Below, in pieces: positions 48,509 through 56,910 of a DNA stretch of 59,180 bases. The DNA is from Chitinophagaceae bacterium (lineage in GTDB: Bacteria > Bacteroidota > Bacteroidia > Chitinophagales > Chitinophagaceae): the NCBI GenBank assembly GCA_027486835.1, contig JAIXOJ010000145.1, positions 1 through 59,180 on the forward strand, read 5' to 3'. The translations under genes and the position numbers were made by a program. The first letter of the stretch is position 1; every line of letters starts with the position of its first letter. The notes under the pieces are model-generated. The model ran no database searches and was not told the DNA's origin. It was given only the letters and a program-made list of their open reading frames with translations.

Positions 48509-49387
48509 CTATTCCTTTTCTACTTTAATCGAATCGGCTGCGGCTTTTAATTTTTTCTCTTTTAGTTTTTGTAACTCAGCATTCTTTTTGGCTTCGGCCT
48601 TTTTCTTTTTATTAAAAAAACCACGTAGCAAAATGTTACTTTTTGCCGCCTCCATATTTTCACTCAAACCTTTGGTACTTGTTTTAAGGTTGTCCAAAGT
48701 CGAATCCAGCGTTTTACCAAATTCTTCATCGGTGGTTAATTTAGCCAATGCCCCTTTGCCATTATTCATCTTTACGGTAAACTTAGCAAACTGACCAGTG
48801 GCCGTTTCCAGATTAACCAAGGTACCCTTTAGGCTATTGGCAAAAGCTTCGTCACTAATCAGTTTAGCCAATGCGCCTTTGCCGTTATTCATATTGGTCG
48901 TAAACTTGGCTAGCTGGCCGGTAATGATGCCCGCATTATCCACACTGGATTTCATGCTTAACATCACATCTTCCATCTCAATTGGGGTTTTACTGGTTAT
49001 TACATCATTATTTTTCACCCTACTGTTGCTAAAAGTACCAGGGGAAATGGTGATTACCTTATCCCCCATTAAACCATCCGAACCAATGCTGGCTCTCGCG
49101 TCTTTTTTGATGAATTGTTGCACCTCATCTTTTATTACAAAAATTACCAGCACCGAGGTATCGGTTATTAAATTTATTTCATCAACCGTACCCACATTTA
49201 TCCCAGCAAAGCGTACATTATTGCCCACTTTTAGCCCCCCCACCGATTTAAATTGAGCCTGTAAATGGAAAGTGGCACCAAATAGATTTTTTTGTTTCCC
49301 AATAAAATAAATGGCAACAACCAAGAGGATTACCCCAATGGTTACAAACATGCCCAACTTCCACAAATATCCCGATTCGTCTTTCAT
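48509..49387 (-). CDS. mlaD: MlaD/MCE-domain protein of a lipid-transport ABC system
   Basis: The 292-residue protein has one N-terminal membrane anchor (about 10-30), an MCE domain (about 40-115: FKSVGGLKVGNNVRFAGINVGTV), then a repeat-bearing helical region in which NNGKGALAKL occurs twice (about 165-235), and a highly basic C-terminal tail rich in KKK/AEAKK. It forms the periplasmic lipid-binding ring of an Mla-like phospholipid transporter. Its start lies 8 bp after the ATPase stop, in an mlaE-mlaF-mlaD operon. Confidence 0.88.
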   Translation of the reverse strand: MKDESGYLWKLGMFVTIGVILLVVAIYFIGKQKNLFGATFHLQAQFKSVGGLKVGNNVRFAGINVGTVDEINLITDTSVLVIFVIKDEVQQFIKKDARASIGSDGLMGDKVITISPGTFSNSRVKNNDVITSKTPIEMEDVMLSMKSSVDNAGIITGQLAKFTTNMNNGKGALAKLISDEAFANSLKGTLVNLETATGQFAKFTVKMNNGKGALAKLTTDEEFGKTLDSTLDNLKTSTKGLSENMEAAKSNILLRGFFNKKKKAEAKKNAELQKLKEKKLKAAADSIKVEKE

Positions 49388-49395
49388 AATTTTAT

Positions 49396-50193
49396 TTATT
49401 GAGTTGTTTTATTGGCTGGAGGGCAACTGGATACAAAAAATGATTTTACCCACTCATCCTCACTGTTTGCCAGCACTTCGTAACTGCCCTCTGTGTAGAT
49501 AACGCCATCTTTCAGTATCACCAATCTATCCCCAGTTAACCTGGCGCATTCCATATCGTGGGTAATAATGACCGAGGTTGTTTTATTCTTTTTCTGAATC
49601 GCCATTATCAGTTCACTGATTTCTCGGGAGGTGATGGGGTCTAGCCCAGTAGTAGGTTCATCGTACAATACTATTTCTGGTTTTAGAATAAGTGTCCTAG
49701 CCAATCCAATCCTTTTGCGCATACCCCCAGATAGCTCCGAAGGCATTTTATCAATTGCATCGGCTAATCCCACATTTTCTAATCCCTCTTTAATGGCTTT
49801 GTCCACTTCCTCCTCCGTCAAATTTTTGGAATGACGTTTTAGCGGAAATACAAGGTTTTGCCGCACCGACATAGAATCATACAAAGCTGAATTTTGAAAA
49901 AGAAATCCAATTCTCAGTCTAATTTGGTTGAGTTCTTTTTCATCTAGTTGGGTAATTTCTGTACCGAAAATGTTTATCTGCCCATTATCCGTAGCTACCA
50001 AACCAACCATACACTTAATGGTCACGGATTTTCCAGACCCCGACTTACCCAGTACCACCAAGTTTTCGCCCTTATTCACGGTAATGTTCACCCCTTTTAG
50101 AATGGCATTATCCTTACCAAATGATTTGTACAAACCTTTGATATTAATAATGGGGGTATCAGTTTCCGTATTACTTTTTGTAGTTGTACCCAT
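49396..50193 (-). CDS. mlaF: MlaF-like ABC transporter ATP-binding protein
   Basis: The 265-residue ATPase has Walker A (GKSGSGKSV), Q-loop, the signature LSGGMRKRIGLARTL, Walker B (LYDEPTTGLDP) and the switch His (ITHDMECARL). The LSGGMRKR form is typical of MlaF/ttg2A lipid-transport ATPases. It energises the MlaE permease encoded upstream. The 197-bp gap to mlaE holds an inverted-repeat element (50281-50372). Confidence 0.92.
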   Translation of the reverse strand: MGTTTKSNTETDTPIINIKGLYKSFGKDNAILKGVNITVNKGENLVVLGKSGSGKSVTIKCMVGLVATDNGQINIFGTEITQLDEKELNQIRLRIGFLFQNSALYDSMSVRQNLVFPLKRHSKNLTEEEVDKAIKEGLENVGLADAIDKMPSELSGGMRKRIGLARTLILKPEIVLYDEPTTGLDPITSREISELIMAIQKKNKTTSVIITHDMECARLTGDRLVILKDGVIYTEGSYEVLANSEDEWVKSFFVSSCPPANKTTQ

Positions 50194-50280
50194 AATGAGA
50201 AGTGGAATAAATGAAAGGAAATTTCTTTTTCGCTCCTTGAATTGCAGCTTTTGAAAACGATCATTTCAAACAAAAACGGA

Positions 50281-50372
50281 GGGTGCATAACAGTCTTTCG
50301 TTTTGCCCCTCGCCTATCGAGAGGGGTTGAGATGAGGTTTAACTTATGACTGCGAAAAACTTATATGCACCC
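50281..50372 (-). mobile_element. MITE-like inverted-repeat element inside the mla operon
   Basis: The element is 92 bp. It begins GGGTGCATAACAGTCTTTCG and ends in the approximate complement CGAAAAACTTATATGCACCC. The core GAGAGGGGTTGAGATGAGGT is the diverged reverse complement of the core in the 55052-55144 copy, so the two copies are in opposite orientation. It sits 18 bp beyond the mlaE stop, between mlaE and mlaF. Confidence 0.7.
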
Positions 50373-50390
50373 AAACCGAAAGCAAGTTGA

Positions 50391-51152
50391 TTAAGTAGTT
50401 AAAAAGTCGGTAAGCTGAACGGCCAATAAATCAATAATAAATATACTGAACGAAGCCGCTACCACAGCCGAGTTGGCCGCTATGCCCACACTTGCAGTAC
50501 CATTAGCCGCAGTAAAGCCTTTGTAACATCCAATTAACCCAATGGCAAAGCCGAAAAAGAAAGTCTTAATGGTAGCCGGCACCATATCAATAAAATCGAC
50601 CGAAGTAAGAACCAGCGAAAAATAGCGGGATAAATTGGCTTCGCTATGGATGTTAAAGCCAACAAAGCCACCAAAAACCCCTACAAAATCAGAGAAAATG
50701 GTTAACAAAGGAATCATGAGTGTAGCCGCCATAATTCGGGTAACCACCAAATATTTATATGGGTTAATGGCCGAAACCTCCATAGCGTCTATTTGCTCAG
50801 TCACCTTCATAGAACCCAACTCTGCACCTATGCCAGAAGAAATTTTACCTGCACAAATAAGGGCAGTTACCACAGGAATTACTTCCCTAACCAATGACAC
50901 GGCCACCATACCCGGCAGCATCGTCTCAGCACCAAACCTAGCCAGCGTTGGCCGCGATTGTATGGTTAAAACTAGCCCCATAATAAACCCAGTAATACCC
51001 ACTAAGGGCAATGATTTATTGCCTGTTGCATAACATTGTTTAATAAACTCGTTCCATTCAAATGGCCTACCAACCGCCTCCTTAAAAAACCGACCAGTAA
51101 ATAATACCACGCTACCCGTATCATTAAACGTACTTCTTAAATATGCGAGCAA
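50391..51152 (-). CDS. mlaE: MlaE-like ABC transporter permease
   Basis: The 253-residue integral membrane protein has the MlaE pattern: SLPLVGITGFIMGLVLTIQS, GAETMLPGMVAVSLVREVIPVVTALICAGKISSGIGAELGSMKVTEQIDAMEVSA (the conserved cytoplasmic coupling region), five to six membrane segments, and a final hydrophobic helix. It should start at a TTG (51150-51152); there is no in-frame ATG closely upstream. It is the first gene of the mla-like operon, with a repeat element between it and mlaF. Confidence 0.9.
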   Translation of the reverse strand: MLAYLRSTFNDTGSVVLFTGRFFKEAVGRPFEWNEFIKQCYATGNKSLPLVGITGFIMGLVLTIQSRPTLARFGAETMLPGMVAVSLVREVIPVVTALICAGKISSGIGAELGSMKVTEQIDAMEVSAINPYKYLVVTRIMAATLMIPLLTIFSDFVGVFGGFVGFNIHSEANLSRYFSLVLTSVDFIDMVPATIKTFFFGFAIGLIGCYKGFTAANGTASVGIAANSAVVAASFSIFIIDLLAVQLTDFLTT

Positions 51153-51734
51153 GATTTGGTGTTTTAAATAATTAAAAAAAGTAAGTCCCCAATAGATTAT
51201 TTAGCGAGTATGTATTGTTATTACCGACTAAATACCCATTAAAAATCTGGTGGATAAAATTGCCGCTATTTGCCCAAGTAGGTGTTACATCCGATGTGCG
51301 ATTATTTACATAAATCACATGTTGAGGGTAATAGTCTTCTTGGCATTGAATTTAGTTTAGTCAAAAAAAACCGCAACAAACAAGTGAAACTTAGAATACT
51401 TGTCACTTTACAGACTTAGGTATTTCATTATTTTTTGATCGCATTGCTATGATGGTTAAAAAGTTAAGGGAGTTGTTTCAATTAAAATGCTTGATTTCAG
51501 TTTGCACGGTTTAATGGATTTTTGTTGTAAGATTCTAGAGCTATCTATCCACTCTTTGTTTGTTGAGCTTTAGATGCGCTCAATCCTATGTTCCCTTCGA
51601 CAATAAGCTTTGCAAACCTTACTGCTCGTTTCAAGAGTTCATTCATTTTCAATTATTATTGCAGCATTGCTTGCCAATGGAAAGACACACACTTGAATCT
51701 CCAAAAAGATTGAGGTGATTTTTTTAAGAATTAG
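51153..51734. other. Divergent intergenic region between mlaE and the glucanotransferase
   Basis: About 580 bp without a gene. It must contain two divergent promoters; a strong hairpin follows at 51735-51769. Confidence 0.45.
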
Positions 51735-51769
51735 ACAACTAATGTGTCCAAAATACACATTAGAGTTGT
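51735..51769 (+). promoter_or_regulatory. Hairpin or operator upstream of the glucanotransferase
   Basis: ACAACTAATGTGT pairs with ACACATT-AG-AGTTGT (2-nt bulge) around a 7-nt loop. It ends 30 bp before the TTG start and has no T run, so it is more likely an operator or 5'-UTR structure than a terminator. Confidence 0.5.
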
Positions 51770-51799
51770 TAGATTTGCTCACTTTTAAAATTAAGAACA

Positions 51800-54700
51800 T
51801 TGGCAACTAAAAAAAATGGTGCTGCTACTCCCGACAAAGCAGCCGAAAAGAATAACAAAGTTTCCAAAAAGGAAACCACTGCTTCAAAGGCTACAGAGAA
51901 TAATAACGATGCTTTGCCCACTACAAAAAAAACTACCGCTAAATCGGCAGTTGTTTCTACTGCTAAACAGAAGAAGGAGGAAAAAGCACCCATAAACCAA
52001 CCCAAAAGAGCAACCACCACTACTCCTGAAAAAGAAGCGGAATTGCCAAAAATTGCTACAGCCGCAACAACTACAGCGGCTAAGAAAACAACCAAAAAGG
52101 AAAAGGGAAAGGAAATTGCGGCTAAGAGGGCAGATGCTGCGCCTGTGTTGGAAGTTGTTTCCAAAGTTATTGCCACCGCCAAGCCCCCAAAGCATATTAG
52201 CTTTCAGCTTAGGTATCATACCACATATGGGCAAGAATTGTTTATAGTGGGTTCCCATCCCGCTTTGGGTAACAACCAAATAGAACAAGCCATTCCTTTA
52301 GCCTATCTCAACGATCAATATTGGGTGATTAATTTGTCCTTTGATGCTCATATTGATACCCCCATTACCTATAATTATGTGTTGAAAAATGCAGATGGGG
52401 TGTTTAGCTACGATTGGGGTAGTGACAAATCTTTTACACCATCCTTATTTCCAGCAGACAATATTGTGGTGATAGATGCTTGGAACTATGCTGGCTATTA
52501 TGAAAACGCTTTTTACAGCGTACCCTTTCATGATGTGCTGCTTAAAGCAAATGATACCCCCACGGAAACCCCGACTCCCAAAGATTATACCCATATTTTT
52601 AAAGTGAAAGCCCCGCTGCTGGAAAAAGGCCAGACACTTTGCTTGGTGGGGAGTAGCCCACTATTGGGTAATTGGACAGAAGCAGCTTCTTTTTTGGTAC
52701 TGACCAAAAAGCTTGGTGCACCATTTTTTGAAGCCGCCATTGACTTGAGCAAAGAAACTTTTCCCATTGCCTATAAATACGGCGTGTATGATATTGCTAC
52801 CAAAAAACTCGTTCGCTTAGAAGCTGGGGAAAACAGGACAATTCAGTTACATACTACTAACGAAGTGCCACCTAGCCACACACCACTTACCATTGTAAAC
52901 GATGGTTTTGTGGTATTACCTGCCGATACTTGGAAGGGGGCAGGTTTGGCCATTCCCGTATTTAGTTTAAAAACTGCTAACAGCTTTGGCGTTGGTGAAT
53001 TTACCGACATCCATGCATTGGTAGATTGGAGTAAACAAACGGGTTTGAAAATGATTCAATTGTTGCCAGTAAATGATACTACTGCCACGCACACTTGGGT
53101 TGACTCCTACCCTTATGCGGCCATTTCGGCCTTTGCATTGCATCCTTTGTACCTCAACCTTAGCCAAGTAGCCGAATCGGAAGCAGCGAAAGAATTGGTA
53201 GCTGCTCATGATGAGGAACGCATTCGCTTGAATGATTTAACAGCTATAGATTACGAGGCTGTGATGATCCTAAAATGGAAAATTACCCGTCAGTTATTTT
53301 TATTACAATACAAAGCCACTTTTCAAACTGAAGACTTCAAGCAGTTTTTTGATTTGAACAAACATTGGCTGATTCCTTATGCTTGTTTCTGTTATTTAAG
53401 GGATACGAATGGCTCGGCAGATTTTGTTAACTGGCCTTCTTACCAACAATATCGCGAACCAGAAATTGCTCCTTTGCTAGACGAGGCGGGCGAAGCCTAC
53501 CTAGAAGTAGTGTTGCATTATTTTATCCAATACCACCTGCATGTTCAACTAAAAGCCGCTACGGATTATGCGCATCAAAACGGTATCATCGTAAAGGGGG
53601 ATATTGCCATTGGTATATATAGAAATGGTGCAGACGCTTGGCAAAACCCTAAGTTGTACAACCTTGAATTGCAAGCTGGCGCACCACCTGATGACTTTGC
53701 TGTGAAAGGACAAAATTGGGGCTTCCCCACCTATAATTGGGAAAGAATGCGCCAAGACGGCTTTACTTGGTGGAAACAACGTTTTGAGCAAATGGGCTAT
53801 TATTTTGATGCCTTTAGAATTGACCATATCCTTGGTTTTTTCCGCATTTGGAGTATTCCGCTTCATGCAGTGGAAGGCATTATGGGCAATTTTGTACCAG
53901 CTACACCAGTAAATATCCATGAGTTCTACGATAGAGGTATTCGATTTGATTTCCAACGTTTTACCCAACCATTTATCAATGAAACTGTGTTATGGGAGCT
54001 GTTTGGTTATGATAATGAATACGCAAAAAGCCATTTTTTACAAGAACACGGCTATGGTCATTACTCGTTGAAAGCTGCTTTTAATACGCAACGCAAAGTG
54101 GAGCAGTACTTAGAAAGCTGGAACGACGACGCTTTCACCAAAAAAATAAAGCAAGGGCTTTTTGACCTGATTAGTAATGTAATCATGTTTGAGGAAGAGG
54201 GCAGCAATGGCCAATCTTTTCATTTTAGATTTAATATTAGTAGTACTTCTTCTTACCGCAATTTAGATGAACACACCCGCCGTCAGTTAGATGCACTGTA
54301 TGTGGACTATTTCTTTCGTCGTCAGGATAAAAGATGGTTACAAGAGGCTTTACAAAAATTGCCTGCATTGAAACGAGTGACCAACATGCTTATTTGTGGT
54401 GAAGATTTAGGATTAGTTCCTGCTTGTTTACCAGAAGTAATGAAACAATTAGGATTACTCAGCTTGGAAATTCAACGGATGCCTAAGGATCCGAGCAAAA
54501 CTTTTTTCCATCCAAATGATGCGCCTTACCTAAGCGTTGTAACCCCATCTACTCATGATATGAGTACCATTAGGGGATGGTGGGAAGAAGACAAGAATAA
54601 GATTCAACAGTTTTTCAACTACGAACTCGGCCAATGGGGCAACGCACCTTATTATTGTGAAGGATGGATTAACAAAGCCATCGTGGAGCAACACTTGTAT

Positions 54701-54916
54701 TCCCCTGCCATGTGGAGTGTATTCCAATTGCAAGATTTGTTAGGTATGGACGACCAGTTAAGGCGAGTAAACCCTAGCGAAGAACGCATCAACATTCCGG
54801 CCAATCCAAAACATTATTGGCGTTACCGCATGAACTTGTCGCTGGAAGAACTGCAAAAAGCGGATGCTTTCAACGATTTACTTTCAGAAATGATTGTAAA
54901 AAGCGGTCGAGGATAA
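51800..54916 (+). CDS. malQ: DPE2-like 4-alpha-glucanotransferase (CBM20-CBM20-GH77)
   Basis: The 1038-residue protein starts at a TTG (MATKKNGAATPD); the frame upstream closes at a TAG (51770-51772) with no ATG in between. Residues about 1-130 are Lys/Ala/Thr/Glu-rich and disordered. Two CBM20-type starch-binding domains follow (about 132-235 and 265-375; the second has LVGSSPLLGNW). Then comes GH77 (about 385-1030) with the nucleophile Asp in AFRIDH (near 675), the acid/base region ICGEDLG (near 867) and STHDMSTIRGWW (near 918). This is the architecture of plant DPE2 and its bacterial relatives, which transfer glucose from maltose to glycans. No other glycogen or maltose gene is adjacent. 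Confidence 0.92.
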   Translation: MATKKNGAATPDKAAEKNNKVSKKETTASKATENNNDALPTTKKTTAKSAVVSTAKQKKEEKAPINQPKRATTTTPEKEAELPKIATAATTTAAKKTTKKEKGKEIAAKRADAAPVLEVVSKVIATAKPPKHISFQLRYHTTYGQELFIVGSHPALGNNQIEQAIPLAYLNDQYWVINLSFDAHIDTPITYNYVLKNADGVFSYDWGSDKSFTPSLFPADNIVVIDAWNYAGYYENAFYSVPFHDVLLKANDTPTETPTPKDYTHIFKVKAPLLEKGQTLCLVGSSPLLGNWTEAASFLVLTKKLGAPFFEAAIDLSKETFPIAYKYGVYDIATKKLVRLEAGENRTIQLHTTNEVPPSHTPLTIVNDGFVVLPADTWKGAGLAIPVFSLKTANSFGVGEFTDIHALVDWSKQTGLKMIQLLPVNDTTATHTWVDSYPYAAISAFALHPLYLNLSQVAESEAAKELVAAHDEERIRLNDLTAIDYEAVMILKWKITRQLFLLQYKATFQTEDFKQFFDLNKHWLIPYACFCYLRDTNGSADFVNWPSYQQYREPEIAPLLDEAGEAYLEVVLHYFIQYHLHVQLKAATDYAHQNGIIVKGDIAIGIYRNGADAWQNPKLYNLELQAGAPPDDFAVKGQNWGFPTYNWERMRQDGFTWWKQRFEQMGYYFDAFRIDHILGFFRIWSIPLHAVEGIMGNFVPATPVNIHEFYDRGIRFDFQRFTQPFINETVLWELFGYDNEYAKSHFLQEHGYGHYSLKAAFNTQRKVEQYLESWNDDAFTKKIKQGLFDLISNVIMFEEEGSNGQSFHFRFNISSTSSYRNLDEHTRRQLDALYVDYFFRRQDKRWLQEALQKLPALKRVTNMLICGEDLGLVPACLPEVMKQLGLLSLEIQRMPKDPSKTFFHPNDAPYLSVVTPSTHDMSTIRGWWEEDKNKIQQFFNYELGQWGNAPYYCEGWINKAIVEQHLYSPAMWSVFQLQDLLGMDDQLRRVNPSEERINIPANPKHYWRYRMNLSLEELQKADAFNDLLSEMIVKSGRG

Positions 54917-54944
54917 GTTTACTTCATTAAAAGCATATTCATAC

Positions 54945-54980
54945 AGCCCATTTATCTACCTAGGTAAATGGGCTTTTTCT
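54945..54980 (+). terminator. Terminator after the glucanotransferase gene
   Basis: AGCCCATTTA pairs perfectly with TAAATGGGCT around a 10-nt loop and is followed by TTTTTCTTTTC, 29 nt after the stop. Confidence 0.85.
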
Positions 54981-55051
54981 TTTCATAAAGCAGAAACTAA
55001 AGGATTTGACCCGATAAGGAATGGGCCTCTAATGCACGAACTGTGTTTGTT

Positions 55052-55144
55052 GGGTGCATAAAAGTTTTTCGCAGTTATTAGTTAAACCTCACCCCAACCC
55101 CTCTCCGAAAGGCGAGGGGCAAAACGAAAAACTTTTATGCACCC
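55052..55144 (+). mobile_element. MITE-like inverted-repeat element (complete copy)
   Basis: The element is 93 bp with perfect 20-bp terminal inverted repeats: GGGTGCATAAAAGTTTTTCG at 55052-55071 and its complement at 55125-55144. The core CCTCACCCCAACCCCTCTCC is followed by a GAAAGGCGAGGGG hairpin half. TGTT immediately precedes and follows it, a possible 4-bp target duplication. Relatives are at 50281-50372, 7520-7541 (core only) and 59035-59054 (one end only). Confidence 0.75.
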
Positions 55145-55389
55145 TGTTGGTTTTCCGCGTCCCTACTATTGCTTATTTCAACAGGCACTAATTTTTGAAA
55201 TGTTCGTTTTATTCTTGCATATGAGGCCACTTTAAAGATGGAGAACTTATTTCCACTTTTTTTACCAATAGTGCCTTAAAAAATGATTGTGTCAAAAATT
55301 GACGCATCTACAGTAACAATGAATAAATACATTCGCCGTTTTCGTACACTCATTGTTCATTAAATATTGTATTTAACATTCAATACATC
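55145..55389. other. Intergenic region upstream of purB
   Basis: About 245 bp; presumably carries the purB promoter. No exact TAnnTTTG box was found. Confidence 0.4.
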
Positions 55390-56736
55390 ATGGAATTAAA
55401 CAACCTCACGGCCATCACGCCCATTGATGGTCGCTATCGGAAACAAGTAGCTTTTTTAAGTGATTATTTTTCTGAATTTGCCCTTATCAAGTATCGGGTT
55501 TGGGTGGAGATTGAATATTTCTTGTTTCTTGCTGAAAAGCAATTTATTTCACTTCCACCAACTGCCATTAGTCCATTAAAAGCCATTGCAGAACAGTTTA
55601 CGCTATCTGAGGCAGAATATATTAAAGCTACAGAAGCCATTACCAATCATGATGTGAAAGCAGTGGAATATTTCATCAAAGACCAGTTGGCAGCTCATGC
55701 TCTTAACCACTTAAAAGAATGGGTTCATTTTGGCTTAACCTCTCAAGACATCAACAACACCGCCATACCCCTTGCCTGGAAAAAGAGTTTACAAGAACGT
55801 TTTTTGCCAGCGTTACAGCAATTAAATGCCTCCTTATTAGGCATTGCTACTGAATGGAAATCAATCCCCATGTTGGCACGTACACATGGTCAGCCGGCCT
55901 CGCCAACATTGCTGGGAAAAGAAATGATGGTATTTCACGAAAGAATTGCCAACCAAATGTTGCTCTTACAGCAAATTCCTTTTGCAGCAAAATTTGGGGG
56001 TGCAACAGGCAATTTCAATGCCCACGCTGTTGCATTTCCAAACTATGACTGGATTGAATTTGCCAATGAATTTGTGAACAGCAAACTTGGCTTGCAACGG
56101 ATGCAGTTTACCACTCAAATTGAACATTACGACCATCTTGCCGCCCATTGCGATGCCATTAAACGCATGAATACTATCTTAATAGATTTTTGTAGAGATA
56201 TATGGGGATACGTGAGCCAAGATTATTTCAAACAAAAAACCAAAGCTGGCGAAATAGGGTCTTCCGCCATGCCCCACAAAGTGAACCCTATCGATTTTGA
56301 AAATGCAGAAGGAAATTTGGGCATTGCCAATGCATTATTGGAACATTTTTCGGCTAAATTACCCATTAGCAGATTTCAGCGTGATTTAACGGATTCCACT
56401 GTATTGAGGAATCTTGGTGCTCCGATTGCTTACAGTATTATTGCTATCAACAGCATCCAAAAAGGAATTGGCAAATTGCTTTTGAATGAAAAAAAGATAC
56501 AGGAAGATTTGGATAATAATTGGGCTGTTGTAGCGGAAGCAATTCAAACGGTACTGAGAAAAGAAAACTATCCCAACCCTTATGAAGCATTAAAAGAACT
56601 AACCAGAGGGAATCATTCCATAGACAAAACAAGGATGCATGAATTTATAGACAGTCTAGTAATCAGTTTAGCATTGAAGGATTACTTAAAGTCTATTTCC
56701 CCTTCAAATTATACAGGGATGGTGGCAGGGTATTAG
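55390..56736 (+). CDS. purB: Adenylosuccinate lyase
   Basis: The 448-residue enzyme acts in two steps of purine synthesis, cleaving SAICAR and adenylosuccinate with release of fumarate. Visible motifs are TPIDGRYRKQ-like ITPIDGRYRK at the N-terminus, HDVKAVEYF, the THGQPASPT segment, and the lyase signature GSSAMPHKVNPIDFENAEGN with the catalytic Ser loop. The length matches the E. coli-type long form (about 456). It is monocistronic, with a terminator at 56795. Confidence 0.97.
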   Translation: MELNNLTAITPIDGRYRKQVAFLSDYFSEFALIKYRVWVEIEYFLFLAEKQFISLPPTAISPLKAIAEQFTLSEAEYIKATEAITNHDVKAVEYFIKDQLAAHALNHLKEWVHFGLTSQDINNTAIPLAWKKSLQERFLPALQQLNASLLGIATEWKSIPMLARTHGQPASPTLLGKEMMVFHERIANQMLLLQQIPFAAKFGGATGNFNAHAVAFPNYDWIEFANEFVNSKLGLQRMQFTTQIEHYDHLAAHCDAIKRMNTILIDFCRDIWGYVSQDYFKQKTKAGEIGSSAMPHKVNPIDFENAEGNLGIANALLEHFSAKLPISRFQRDLTDSTVLRNLGAPIAYSIIAINSIQKGIGKLLLNEKKIQEDLDNNWAVVAEAIQTVLRKENYPNPYEALKELTRGNHSIDKTRMHEFIDSLVISLALKDYLKSISPSNYTGMVAGY

Positions 56737-56794
56737 ATAGGTAGCAAAATTGGTAGCAACTTTCATTAGTTTACCTTACTTAATAGTTCAATAA

Positions 56795-56833
56795 TACAAA
56801 AAGCCGCTTCCAAAAAAGTGGCTTTTTGTATTG
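56795..56833 (+). terminator. Terminator after purB
   Basis: TACAAAAAGCCGCTT and AAGTGGCTTTTTGTA form a long stem with one G-T-type pair and a short A-rich loop, with T run; it may work in both directions between purB and the convergent BT_3928-like gene. Confidence 0.8.
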
Positions 56834-56910
56834 TATCGATTTCAAACTATTTTAGATAAAATGCTCAAGTATATCTGTACTTGCAGCCTTTTTCCTTTCT
56901 ACATAGTGCA

